Below are positions 13,920 through 25,650 of a DNA stretch of 64,000 nucleotides, one piece after another. The stretch is from Atrichornis clamosus. Taxonomy: Eukaryota > Chordata > Aves > Passeriformes > Menuridae. How positions within the stretch are numbered: the first letter of the stretch is position 1; each line of letters begins with the position of its first letter. A program made the position numbers and the translations under genes. The stretch covers positions 186,001 through 250,000 of the forward strand of contig WBMZ01014153.1 in assembly GCA_013400975.1 (NCBI GenBank). The letters run 5' to 3'. The notes under the pieces were generated by a model. It was not told the origin of the DNA. It ran no database searches and saw nothing but the letters and a program-made list of their open reading frames with translations.

Positions 13920-13968
13920 GGAGGCTTTAACAGCCTCCGAGTTGAGTTTGGTAGAGTTTAGCAACTCG
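13920..13968. repeat. two adjacent stem-loops
   Basis: GGAGGCT and AGCCTCC (13920-13926 and 13932-13938) pair around TTAAC. CGAGTTG and CAACTCG (13938-13944 and 13962-13968) pair around a 17-nt loop. The two 7-bp stems share the base at 13938, so only one can be fully formed there. No hosting RNA is known. Confidence 0.35.
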
Positions 13969-16900
13969 AGTACCTACTGAAAAGGCAGACATGCCAAGCA
14001 TTCACTAAATTGGAAATGTACCTTGCAGTTTGTAAAGGAGTGGGGAAAGACATACTGTTATAATCTTCAAAATTAAGAACTGGAAAGAGGAACACAGTCC
14101 TGGCAGCTCACCTCACCTAGACTTCCTTCATGTGTCAGTGTCACTCTTTGGAGGCAGAGATCTCTACTGGAACCAATTTTCTGACACAAGTGCAGAAAAC
14201 AATCCTGCCCTTTTAAGGCAGGCTGTTTCACATTTCCCTGTCCTCATCAACATTTCTAGAGAGCAGAAGGTGTCAACAAAGCTATTGTCTGTGACCAAAG
14301 GCTTTGTATTCACAAGCCTGAAAAAAACTTTGAGAAAATCTTTAGATAACATTGCTTGACATACTAGGAAGTTTCTTTTCTTAGCATTCATCTCAAACTG
14401 CTGCTTCTGAGCATGGTTGTCTTATGTTCCACAAGTCAGATAATCTCTTTAATAACTTCAGTGCTAATAAAACCAGTGAGATATGACTTTAAGGATGAAT
14501 TTTACCCCAAAGAACACAGAGCTAAAACTGCATTCTGTAATTATGTTTTGCTTCCCTTGTATGTTCATTGCTCAGTAAGTAGTTTATAAGATAACATGAT
14601 CTTGCAGCTCTGTGTACTTCACAGTCCTTTCATTTGCCCATCTTAAATGAACATGCAGTCAAGACATTGTATGGACATTGAGAGCAAAAATATTAATTTT
14701 CTTTGAGTATTTTTCTAAAAATCATAAAACATGGAAATATTGAGGTTTTATTGGAAGGGAACACAATGTAGTTACTAAGCATTAGTCTAATGATTATATT
14801 TAAATCAATCCAAATGTGACAGTACATTATAAGGCTAATCTAATTTTAACACTGCTGCATGCTGGAGGTAATCAGGATATTGCTAACTGCATTGACTAAT
14901 GCCCCAATTAGTTTTGTTTTTCAGATGAGAAGGGCGTTCGCTTTCTTTGTTTTATGTCCTCTGCACAAAAGTAAAAAAATAAATATCAGGAGAAAAAAAA
15001 AATCTCATTATAAGCAGTTAAAGTTTTCTCAGATCTTACATTCAATCCACCCTGAAAGGTGATACAATAGGGTTGTGTGTATATGTATATTTTATTATAA
15101 TATTATTTAATAAGGTTATTAATCCACTCGCTCTACTAGTTACACCTTCCTCCATCTCTGATAGTAGGGCTCTGTCAGTGTAGATGTCGTGGGTGCTGCT
15201 GGTGTGTGTGAAATGACACTTCTAGTTTTTTAAGTCACGGTTTCTGTTTCACAGTCTGCATCAGGTGCTTCTCTTAGACATTTATGATTCTTTATCCTTA
15301 AATGCAGTGCTTTTATAGCAATTATTCTCTACTTGACCACTGTACAATATTGCATTTAAAACAAATGTTTTCATTAGTATTTGTACTATTTTTTTCTTAG
15401 TTTTATAAATTGAATGCACCATGTTTCCAACTTTTTTTTTTATCATTAAATAGACCACAGTTTCATTTTCATACAGTTGGATCCAGAGATATATTTGCAA
15501 TGTCTTTGATAATCTATTTCTCCCGCTTGACCAGTTGCTGCTTACTTTTCTGGTCAACTTCCATGTTTGATCCCCTGTTGTCTAGGACTGAATTTTCATT
15601 GTTTTATTTTGCTCGGGAATTGCAACTTCCTATCACCAAATAGAATTGGCTAGCTAATGCTTTATCCCAGGATTCTTCAAACACAAATCTTCATGGTTCT
15701 TTGAAGATCTCTCACCACTTTTTGTTTCCTAGCTCTGTTCTGCTGAGGTCAGACACATTTTGCACTGTATCCTGGTGGCTTGAATCAGGTTTGGATTTAG
15801 TTTAGCAAAAAATTCAGTTACAGATGGGTGTTAGAAGGCATCCATTCTGCTTATTTTTGTTATTCGGAGAGGAAGATATTTGATCTGCTGGTGGAACAGG
15901 TGATATAAATTACTTTCCAAGATTTCCCAGCTGGGGTTCATGGTGCCTCTTTTTTGTTACCTCCTTTCTTTCCCCAATATTTGAAGTTACTGAAGGCTTA
16001 GGGGATGCACAGGATAGTATATTTTTATACACCCTTGTATCAAGCAACTTTAAATATGTTTTTATATACCCAGCACTGACTGTTAGATGCATAGATTGGC
16101 TGCTGAATAGAACAGATGATTGTGGGGTTTACTACAATAGCATATAATGAGGGAGTGCTGCATGTATAATCTTCCTAACCAAGCTCCTTGATTGTGGGGT
16201 TCACGGTTTAGAGTGTTCCAGTCAATAATTTGTCTAGTCAAACATAATTTTTACCATTTGTTCAATGTCTTGAGCCTTACATAAAATATGAACCTTTATG
16301 AACTCTACTTATAAGTTAGTTTACCCAATTAAGTAACAAAAATACTTATTATATATTGTTATAAAAACAATTTACCTTTAACATAAAATGATAGATTATT
16401 ATAATATAGCACACGGTTCTGCACTTACCATGCCCTGTGAACATAATGCAAGTCTTAAATGGATTTCTAAAGTCATTAATATTTTAAGCCATCTGAAACC
16501 TCAAAACCTATATGCAAATAAAGCCTTACTTTACAGTATGACCTAGATTTCTGTTTGCATAAAGAAACTGAATACCTTGCTTATTCAGATAGTCTTTTAC
16601 AGAGTTTGTTTTAACTTTGTTGTTTTGGGTTTTTTACTTTTCTTCTTCCACTCAACTTGGATGGTGCAGGAAACACATGCATATTTTATGAGAATTTAAA
16701 GAAAGTGATGAACTGTTGACAGGATAATTTTTTAAGTTACTTTCCAGGACAGCATTTAGTAATGTAGCATACACTGAACACTGGCTGAAAGTGTATGTGC
16801 CTTTGTTTATCTTTTATACTCATCACATTTTTGATCTTTTTTTCTATTTTGAAGATTTTAAGTGGCAGTTTTCAGAATTGCAAATGCTTAGTCCTTCACT

Positions 16901-19862
16901 TAAATAGGAATGTTTTGTTTTATGATAGCGTAAATAGGAAGTGTAACAAAACTCAGAACCTTTCCTTTCTGCTTTTAAAATAGGGAAGCTTAACTTAATT
17001 TCTTGTATCACTTGCATTTCCACCTTTGTGTGTGGTTTTATAGGTATGTCTTTTATCAAAACAAATTAGCTGATGCTGTTCCATATTGGACATGTCCTCC
17101 TTCAGTTCAGAATTAATGCTCTGAAGTGCTTTAAGTAAAATCATTAGCATACTCCTCATTAAGGTTATGCTCACGTCTGGTGCACTGGTTGTGTAGTGCC
17201 TAGTGATGGCATAAAAAATGTAACAGGTTTTCAGTGAAAAGATTTGTCTTCAAAAAGTAAAGAGATCTCAGAACTGTGATTTTTTTTCTTTCTACATGTA
17301 TGTAGTTAGTGAACCAGAATGCGTTGACCTTTCCAGCATGTTGCGCATATTTCTGTGCTTGATGTGAAAGCAAAATTAAGAGTGAAGGAAAGGGATCTCA
17401 AAACTGCCATGGCACATAAAGTTCCTCTATTTAACAGGTTTCTCAAAAATCTATTAATGGTGGCTCACATGCTTCTTCAGCTGTAAAAACTCAGACCTCA
17501 AAATCGAGAGACATTGTGCTATTGTATTCTTTCCCTAAGAGTAAGTCTAGGCTTTCATGTTTTAGCTTTCTTTTCTCAGATGAGTGAAAAAGAAAGTTCA
17601 ATCCTAAAAATATAGGCTTAGAAAGGATTTCCCATGAGCTGGAGTCTAGCCATGGGTGGTCATGAGAACCACCTTGGGTAATACACAGCATTGTTTTATA
17701 AACTTACATTTAGAAGTACAGTTTTTTATTGTACTCTTACCGTCTCTTCTGTCTTTTGTAAGAGCCTGTAAGAGGCTTGTTGTCAGCTTAAATTTATTTA
17801 TGGTCAATCTGTACACATTTGTTTCTGTGCCAGTATTGTTGTCTAGTTAAATAGTTTATCTCCCCTGCAGCCCTTGTGTGTTCTCAGCTGATGCACTTAT
17901 AAAACCGTAATCATATTCCCTCTCATTCATCTTTTTGCTGAACTAAGCAAGAGCTTTTAGTACATTGAGAAAGCAGGATCCCAACTTTACTTATGATTGA
18001 CCCTTCATTGCTGCTTTAAAATACTGTTCACATAACTGTATTCAAAGGGGGTTTTAAAATTTTATTTAGCATATCATAATGAAATAATATTGTACAGAAA
18101 ATGTGCAATATTTTCACTATGAAAGTGAAAAGTGAATTTGGATTATAACCACTATGCACAGATTTTTCATCTGTGTGTTTGGGAAGACAAGGATACCTGC
18201 TCATGTGTTTGCATTTTCCCTCTCTCTCTTTCTCCTTTTCTTTTGTGGCTGCTTAAACCCCAGAGCTCAAATGAAACCTCTGAGTGGCATTACAGTGCAG
18301 TTCTATAAGGATTTCATCACCCCCCTAAGAACATTTTTCCCATCTTTCCAGAAATATCATCACTGGTGGAATGCTGGTCAACACTCCTAGTGTTGCCTTT
18401 TCCTGCTGCTAAGGCATACTAAGAGCTGTTAATTGTATACCTTGTTACAAAAAATCATACCATCAAATCATTATAATACTTTTTTTAAGGGGATTGAGAG
18501 CAGTTAATAAGATTATACTTTTTGTTTTATCCTTGTTTTTCTGAGTTTTGGGGTTTTTTTTTTGATAGCTTGTAATAGTGAAAGGCTAAACTAAATGTGA
18601 ACATTAATCACATTATGTTATCAGCTTTTATTTTGAAAATATACACTCTAGTTTTCACAACAAACCTCAAAGCTGCATTTTTTGTGAAGTAAAGAATTAG
18701 GTATAGTGAAGGAACCTAAAGGAAAATGTTATAATTTTAGTACAATATCTTATTTGGTTATAAATAAGATGTCCTGGTAGATAAATATCACAAACCTGTG
18801 TCTTGTGAGATTTTTTTTGATGGCCCCTGCTGTTTTATAATTACACAGTCAGAAGTTAATGCAGGAAAGTGCCATAATAGCACATTTTAACAAGGAAGCT
18901 GAGCTGCAAAATATGCATAATAAAGATTATTTTTCCAACTGGCAGAATATTTATATTCACGACTAAATTAATTTCTAATAAATTATGCATAGGCTTAATG
19001 AAGTTAAGTGAAATCATGAACCAGACTGCTATAGATGTGTTACCAGAACAAACTGCTTTGCAGCAGTTTTCACAAACCACTATATTTTTGTTTCCTTTGA
19101 CACAGTTAATATAAGTATTTTTTTGTATTCTAAAGTATTTCTTTCTCAATTTACTTTAATATTTTTAATATCGTAATTCAAATGCTTTTCATTCCTTTTT
19201 TTTTTTTTTTGAGAGCAAGGCTTTCAAATATTCAATTTCCAATATGGTTTTTAATATGTCTTATAAATTAGTTTTATGAGCCTTGAAAAAAAAAAAACCA
19301 ACTAAATTAGTTTATATCTTAATTACTTAAAAAAAAGGGGGTAGGGGAAAGAGGGTCAAAATCCCTGTATCCTCTTACAATACAAATGGTTGATTTTAAT
19401 TTTTTTTTAAGGTTAAATTGTTTTCTCTTCAGAGTTGACTAAATATTTATTCATTAATTACTGTTGTCTATTCTTTATATAACTAAATTAGGGCATATCT
19501 ATCCTCTTTAACTATCTTGATGGTGTGCAAAACCCCAATTATACTCTGCACAGATATCCCCTGAATGATCCTAAAGTTTTATTAGAGAAATAGTTGTGGC
19601 TTTTTCCACTAATGGCTTTTCACTCTTACACCTCTTGAGTAATGAGAATGACTTCAAGTACTGTGTTCTTATTTGTTTAAATTTTAAAAGAAACATTTCT
19701 TGTTTCTTTTATTATTCCAGATAATATTTTCCATTATGTGCTTTTCCGTTTGAAGTAAATCTTTTTATGTAACTTTCATAGAGAAATAACATATTCTTGA
19801 CTGTAATAATTCAGCTTTGAATAGTATGTCTCATGTAAAAATAAGAAATATGGTTAAGACTA

Positions 19863-19932
19863 TTTTGTGTTTTGGTTTTTGGTGGGGCGTTTTTTTGGAG
19901 GTTTTTTTTGTTTTGGTTTTGTTTGTTTGTTT
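19863..19932 (+). repeat. G/T-rich low-complexity tract
   Basis: The plus strand is almost only T and G, with units such as TTTTGG and GTTT. Short frames across it are artefacts of composition. Confidence 0.6.
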
Positions 19933-20126
19933 AATTTCTTATTCAGTTACAGCTGACAATAATATTGAATTTCAAAAATGATCCTTTCACAGGTCACTTC
20001 ACTGGTTAAATTTGCTAGGACAGAAGCCATTTATCTTGAATTCAGTTTTGGTTCCTGAAATTGAAAATAGAGAATTCTCTCTCTTGCAACAAAACAGCTC
20101 ATGCTGACTTGTGGAGATGTCACTGA

Positions 20127-20145
20127 TGCATATGGAGCATATGCA
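20127..20145. promoter_or_regulatory. possible dimeric POU/octamer-like palindrome
   Basis: TGCATATG and CATATGCA form perfect 8-bp arms around GAG. Each arm contains an ATGCATAT-like octamer core, so the whole resembles paired POU-factor sites. The palindrome is seen; the factor assignment is inference and there is no gene nearby to anchor it. Confidence 0.3.
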
Positions 20146-22440
20146 CAGAAAGGTAGAAAATTATTCTAATAATGACACCAGGCCATGTCCTCTGTTCTGA
20201 ATTTCTGTTTATTTGTGTTACTGTTAATTAGCAGTGAACACAGGGGAGTGTTCCTAACAATAAAACTTCATTATTACTTAGCAGATGTATGAAATAGGTC
20301 TTTGCACTAAGATTTATATTTTAACACTAGATAGAAGTTTGCATTTTTATGTAATTTCTTTAAAATAGTGTTTATGTCATAAAGAGAAGCACTAATTTAG
20401 ATACTGATGTGAGGGGGTTTGGCTCTTCCACTATTAAATTATGAGAATTCATTCTGTATTAATACTTATGTATTTTAAAAAAGTAGTCTGAGAAGATTTT
20501 AGGGATAAAATTACTGCCTACTGAGAATTTTGTATTTAATTACCTCCCTTTTGCTGTTGCTATGTAATGCTGCACTTTCTTTTAAAACACAAATAAATAC
20601 TGGTTATGCACTAAACACAAAAATGAAAGATAGAATGATAAAATAACTGTGGCTAAACATTGCTAGGAATACGAGGAGAAGGATCCTGGGAAGGTGAAGG
20701 AAAGGCTTACTAATAGGACTTTCAGGGAATTTTTAATCAATATGTTTTAGTAAGAAGAATATCTGTGAGGGAAGAAACATTGTCAACATTTGTTAAACTG
20801 AAGGAGAATGTAGAATGCTCACCCTGATTTTTCAGCAAGGCTTTAGACAGAACATTATGCAGCACATAACTTTGTTTTAATTTGGTTGACCTCTGACATT
20901 TCCATTGATAATGTTGGTAGCTCTAGGTAGCCATACTGCACTGCCTGCTCTAACAGCAGCTCCAGTGGCTTACAGACATGTTTCATAGAACACACAGAAT
21001 CACGATTTCCCCCAAATAGAAAAAACACTTGCAGGCAAGTCCTTTTTTTGCAAAGATACTCTGTTAAATTTCATACTTCTGACTGTTCTTGCTTTCACTC
21101 CATTTTTTGAAGTGACATTAAAAAAAGTATGTAAGATATATTATTGTATTATTTTCTGCAGCTCAACAACTAGTGAGGAAAAGTCAATGAGAGATTAAGA
21201 ATTCAGGGTTTGATTTGGAAAGGATAAAATGTTCTAATATAATTTTGGTGAAAAAAAGAATAGATTTAAGTAATATCATGTAGAATCAAAATCAAAAGAG
21301 TTCTACTTTATCCAATGTAAAGTTAAATGAATTCAGAAGTGATGTAGTTTGAAGCAGAAATGAGAGTAAATACTATAGTCATTTCAAGATGGCATTTTTC
21401 AATACATTTCTTTTAATAATTCTTTTACTCTTCTACTGCTTCCAGAAAACCTTCATGTACACTTTGTAAAATGGGATCTTAATGTATTAAAATCAGATTT
21501 CTAACCTTAGTAATTTATGTATTTTAATGTTTAGGTGAGAAGAAAAAAAAAGTGTCTTGCCTGAAAGCAGTCCTTCTGGTGTCTGAACATAACTGAGAAA
21601 GATTAGATTCACATTAGAACAATTTATGAATTTTCAGTTTCTGAATATTTGACTCAGGCCCGGTTAAGGAAAAATGCTTTCAGGACCTAAGTAGGTGCTG
21701 CCTTACTAACAGCATGTTTCTTTTTCAGTTCCTCAGATCTAACCTGTGAAATGAATATAACAACATTTCCAAGGTACTAGGAGGAAAAAGTAAATGATAA
21801 ATGATGATGATGCAATGCTTTTTTGTTTTCCCCCCTGAAGAACCTTTTGCTATTTCACTCTGCACTTGCCCTGGTAATTATCCAAACTAATGCAAAGCAC
21901 GCTCCCTATGTACACCAAAACATCTCTAATGAGCCTTCTAGTTATGAGACATAAAGTGTGTACCCCATTTGCTCAAAATGAGTTAGTGCATTATAAGCAT
22001 TGCTGTCGTGCAGAAAGTGTAGATTGGTGCTCCTACGTACACAACTGGGTGCACACAACAAAACGTGTCTTTAACTTGCAGTTATTCAATAGTCTGGACT
22101 TCCATAAGAAAAAGTAAATTAAGCTGAAGATAAAAATGAATGCCTCCCAGCGGAATCTAGTTTATCCTTATTCATACTATTTGAATTCAAAGTACCTTCA
22201 CTAAAGACTAAAATTGCAGCAGTATGAAACCTATATCAGTAAGCTCAGGTTAACCAGCTAAATATGTATGTCTGAGTGGGAATCTCTGCGTGATTACAAA
22301 TGTAGAGGGGGATCATTTATCAAAGGAAAGGAAATGTAGGAGAGTGTCCTTAGAAACGTCTTCTTTTCCCCTGCTAATTACAATCATTAATTGGTTAAAG
22401 ATGATGAAAAGCACCAAGTTTTCAAAAAGTTAAGGTGACT

Positions 22441-22549
22441 TGAAGGGTGTTTTAGTTTTGGGGAAATTGGAGCTTTCCTTTTTGGAGGTTGGTGGGTTTT
22501 GTTGTGGGGATTTTTTTGTTTGGTTGGTTTGGTTAGGGGTTTTTTTGTT
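22441..22549 (+). repeat. G/T-rich low-complexity tract
   Basis: Repeated TTTGG, GGTT and TTTTTTG units with almost no A or C from about 22441 to 22549, including G4-T7 at 22536-22546. The apparent minus-strand frame over it (22387-22569), rich in Pro, Lys and Thr, is a product of this composition. Confidence 0.6.
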
Positions 22550-25439
22550 ACATGTGATTTTTCACACACTGATGATTGCCTTGTAGTTTTCCTGTCACAG
22601 CAAGGAGACTAGTCTCTGAGGTGACCTTCTCCTGAGCAGACTGAGGAGAGAAAACAAATTGCATATAAATATGACAAGACTCTTCAAGTGACATTATGAT
22701 ACATCTGATATATTAATGTAGCTAAATTGAAGCCTGTCACTTAAAATTCAGTCCTAATTGTCACCTTTTTATCTGGATCAATCTGATTTGGGGTATTTAA
22801 AGTTCTATCTTTCAAAGATGTTGAGTGACAAGTAATCAGGAATATAGAAAGGAAGAAAATGATATCTGGGATTAAACATATGTACATGTGATTGTTAATG
22901 TTTTACAATTATTACATGATTTTCATGAGACTGGTTACAGAATATTTAAAATTAGACTCTTGATTACTGTTTTTTATTATAATAATCCTCATAATCTCAT
23001 GTAATATTTCACAAGCAGTGAGACATACCACAAGAAGGAAATTGATCTTTTTTAAAGTAAAAAAAATTAACTTATAAGTTATAAGTTATATTCAACTTCA
23101 TTATTTCAACTAATGAGCAGCAAAAATGAACTCAAGATTCACAAAAGATGGCAAATTAGGTGCACTATTTAAAAAGAATGAGCAAGGGAATAATGCATCA
23201 CCAAAATGACAACTTACCATGAAATTCTTGAGGATATAATATAATTAAAACAAGGCTTGCTTTACTGTCTTTAAAGATTTAAGGTAATGAGGATGAGCAC
23301 TTTCAATAAATAATGAGAATCAACAGCATGGTGTTCAATTACTTAAAACATTACAAGAATCTCAATGGAATAGGATTTTTTTTTGTTATGGTAGTTCAGC
23401 TTCTTCAACATGATAATGTAGTAATTGTAAAAAAATTAAATACTGTGAATGTGACTAATGTGGTATTTAAATTCACTTTCATAATAGGTCTCTCCAGTAG
23501 GAAAAGGGTTTTTATTCAGTTAATACTTTTAGGTTTTACTTTTACAATTTAAAAAAAAATAGCATCTGCAAATGTATCACGTTCAATTACAATTGATTGT
23601 TCAATTACAAATTGTTTAGACTTTTAAAACAAATATCAAGGATTTATTTCTAAAAATAAAAATAATAAAAAATATCAGTCAATGAAGGGAGTTTTGTTGT
23701 GTATAAATCTGAATTGTGTGTTTTGAAACAGTCTAGCAATTGATCTTAAGAAATGTGTATTAATTTGTCAAAGAACCACTCAGAAAAGACTTCCAGTGAC
23801 AGAACATTGAAAAACATTTAAGCCATAAAAGAAACTATAAATCAAAAGTACATGAAGAAACATGCAGTTAAGATATAAGAGAGAAACTAAACAATGACAC
23901 CAAACGTTAATAAAAGTCAGGTTAAAGGTATTGATTCAGATTTTTTGTTAAAATTTTAATTGAATAAAAAATATTATTTCAAAGTATCTATTTTTTATCA
24001 ACCACATGCATAGTGAATTAAGTTATCAAGAATAATATAATGTTTAAATTTCAGTGATCATTTACCACAGGTTTCACCCAAAAAATTCTTTAAAAGAAAT
24101 GGTTCACATTGATATGAAAGTCTCCACCTGGTACGTCCTAGAGAAGATAAATTTGAACACTACAAACTCAATTTTTCATCTGAAGGTCACAGGCTGTCAT
24201 TCACTAAATATATATATAAAACTTAAAATGGTTCCTTGATGCAGTAACTTGATAATTTCTATGTTAAAAATCAAAGTTACATATTTGGTGATCAAATTGT
24301 CCCTTGGATATTATAACGTAAAAGGTCTGAATTATTCACAGATGGAATCAAATTTTTTGATCTAAATTAAAAATTTGTTTAACTCAAACTTCTATGATTA
24401 AATTTGGTGTATACTTGACAAGCAGAAATGCATTCCATGAGACTGGAGACTTGGTCAGACAGAACATGTTTGTCTCTCCAAGTTTCACCTGGGTTTTGTA
24501 TATAATTTGAAATGCTGTCACAGAATGCAAACTCCTTTGGGATGTGCTGTAAATTATGAATGTCTGTACACAGATTGATAGTGAGCTCTTGCAGAGCAGA
24601 ATAAAAGTGAAAGTGATGAAACTAATTCTTTTTTTCCATTGTGAAAAAAAACCCTGAACAATGTCTCATTTTTGGCATGTGTTTTTATTTTTTCACTGCT
24701 GTTGTAGTAGAAAGACAAGCATTTTTTACTTCACGTATTTCTTTCTAAGCAACATCAGTGTATGTTAAGGAAGGAACTTAATGAAATGACTTATGTAACC
24801 TCCACAATTTCATTATTTGGAGGTTGTGCCCAAACAGGAAGACTCCTGATTAATGTGATGCTGGAAAATAATATTTTCCATGTAAAGTGTGACATGCCAG
24901 TGCTGCATGAGTGCTATGGAAACTTCTTTCTGAAAACTTAATTCCAAAACTATGAAACCAAATTACAATTTGAACCTTATTTGAAAATCTTGAAGGACCT
25001 TCTAATAACAGCATGGTTACCACAGATAGTTACATCATTAGGAGTAGAAAAACAGTGTTATTGCAGCAAAGAATAAAAATATTATTACTCACAGTAAATT
25101 ACAAGAACATGGTGCTTGTATCTGGTAATAATACATTTTTATTATCGTTCCCAGTACAAACAATTAAGGAAGTGTATTTTCATTTGTAGCCAGTGGAGGG
25201 TGAGCCCCAGACAGAAGATAAGCTCACACACACATCTGCACACTCATGTCCTCAAAGTCTGAGATGAAGGGGAGAAGAGGAAGGCCAAAATCAAGAAAAT
25301 TTTTGGGTCAGAGTAAAAACAGTTGAATTCAAGAAGGAAAGAAAAAGAACTGATACAAAGGCAATCCCTCGTGATCTCCAAAAGCAGACCAGTACCCAGG
25401 TGGTCTCTGAGTAGCAGCCACTTTGGAAGACAATCCCTG

Positions 25440-25516
25440 CTCTTTTTTTTTTGTTTGTTTGGGTTTTTTGGGGTTTTTTGGTGGTTTTTTTTTTTTGGTT
25501 TTTTTTTTTTTTTTTT
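25440..25516 (+). repeat. long T/G tract
   Basis: About 77 bases of T with G clusters, ending in a run of more than 20 T. It directly abuts the truncated antisense LTR at 25517. The 188-codon plus-strand frame (25323-25889) and the Lys/Pro-rich minus-strand frame (25329-25634) run through it and are low-complexity artefacts, not genes. Confidence 0.75.
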
Positions 25517-25650
25517 GAGCTTGATGTGCAGAATATCCCTTTGGCCTGTTCAGGTCACCTGTTGTGGCTGCATTCCCTCCCAGTCTCTTGCCCACCCACA
25601 GCCTACTTGCTGGGCAGGAGGAAGAAGTGAGCAAAGTGAAGGTGGAAGGG
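25517..25650 (-). mobile_element. ERVL-like LTR fragment, truncated
   Basis: The plus-strand text includes GAATATCCCTTTGGCCTGTT, CAGGTCACCTG, CCCTCCCAGTCTCTTGCCCA and CCACAGCCTACTTGCTGGG. This is the antisense of the central part of a bird ERVL-like LTR, and related text occurs in the LTRs at 31.2, 37.1 and 50.2 kb. Only about 130 bp remain: the left side ends at the T/G tract and the right side fades by about 25650. The family is assigned from memory of bird repeats, so the exact subfamily is uncertain. Confidence 0.7.

Larger units (their letters stand above)
12681..25439. other. AT-rich unique sequence, no gene recognised
   Basis: About 12.8 kb with no gene or clear transposon. The longest open frames are below 100 codons (for example 18856-19149, minus strand) and are not recognisable. 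Small features seen are adjacent stem-loops at 13920-13968, a POU-like palindrome at 20127-20145, G/T-rich tracts near 19.9 and 22.5 kb, and polarised G-T or A-C runs at 18550-18563, 22536-22546 and 24644-24654. Around 20980-21010 there is a faint resemblance to a CR1 3' terminus (CATAGAACACACAGAATCAC), too weak to call. Confidence 0.55.

Noticed and set aside
20980..21060. Possible CR1 3' terminus (CATAGAACACACAGAATCAC)
   Set aside because: Only the terminal repeat-like text matches; no adjoining CR1 body could be recognised.
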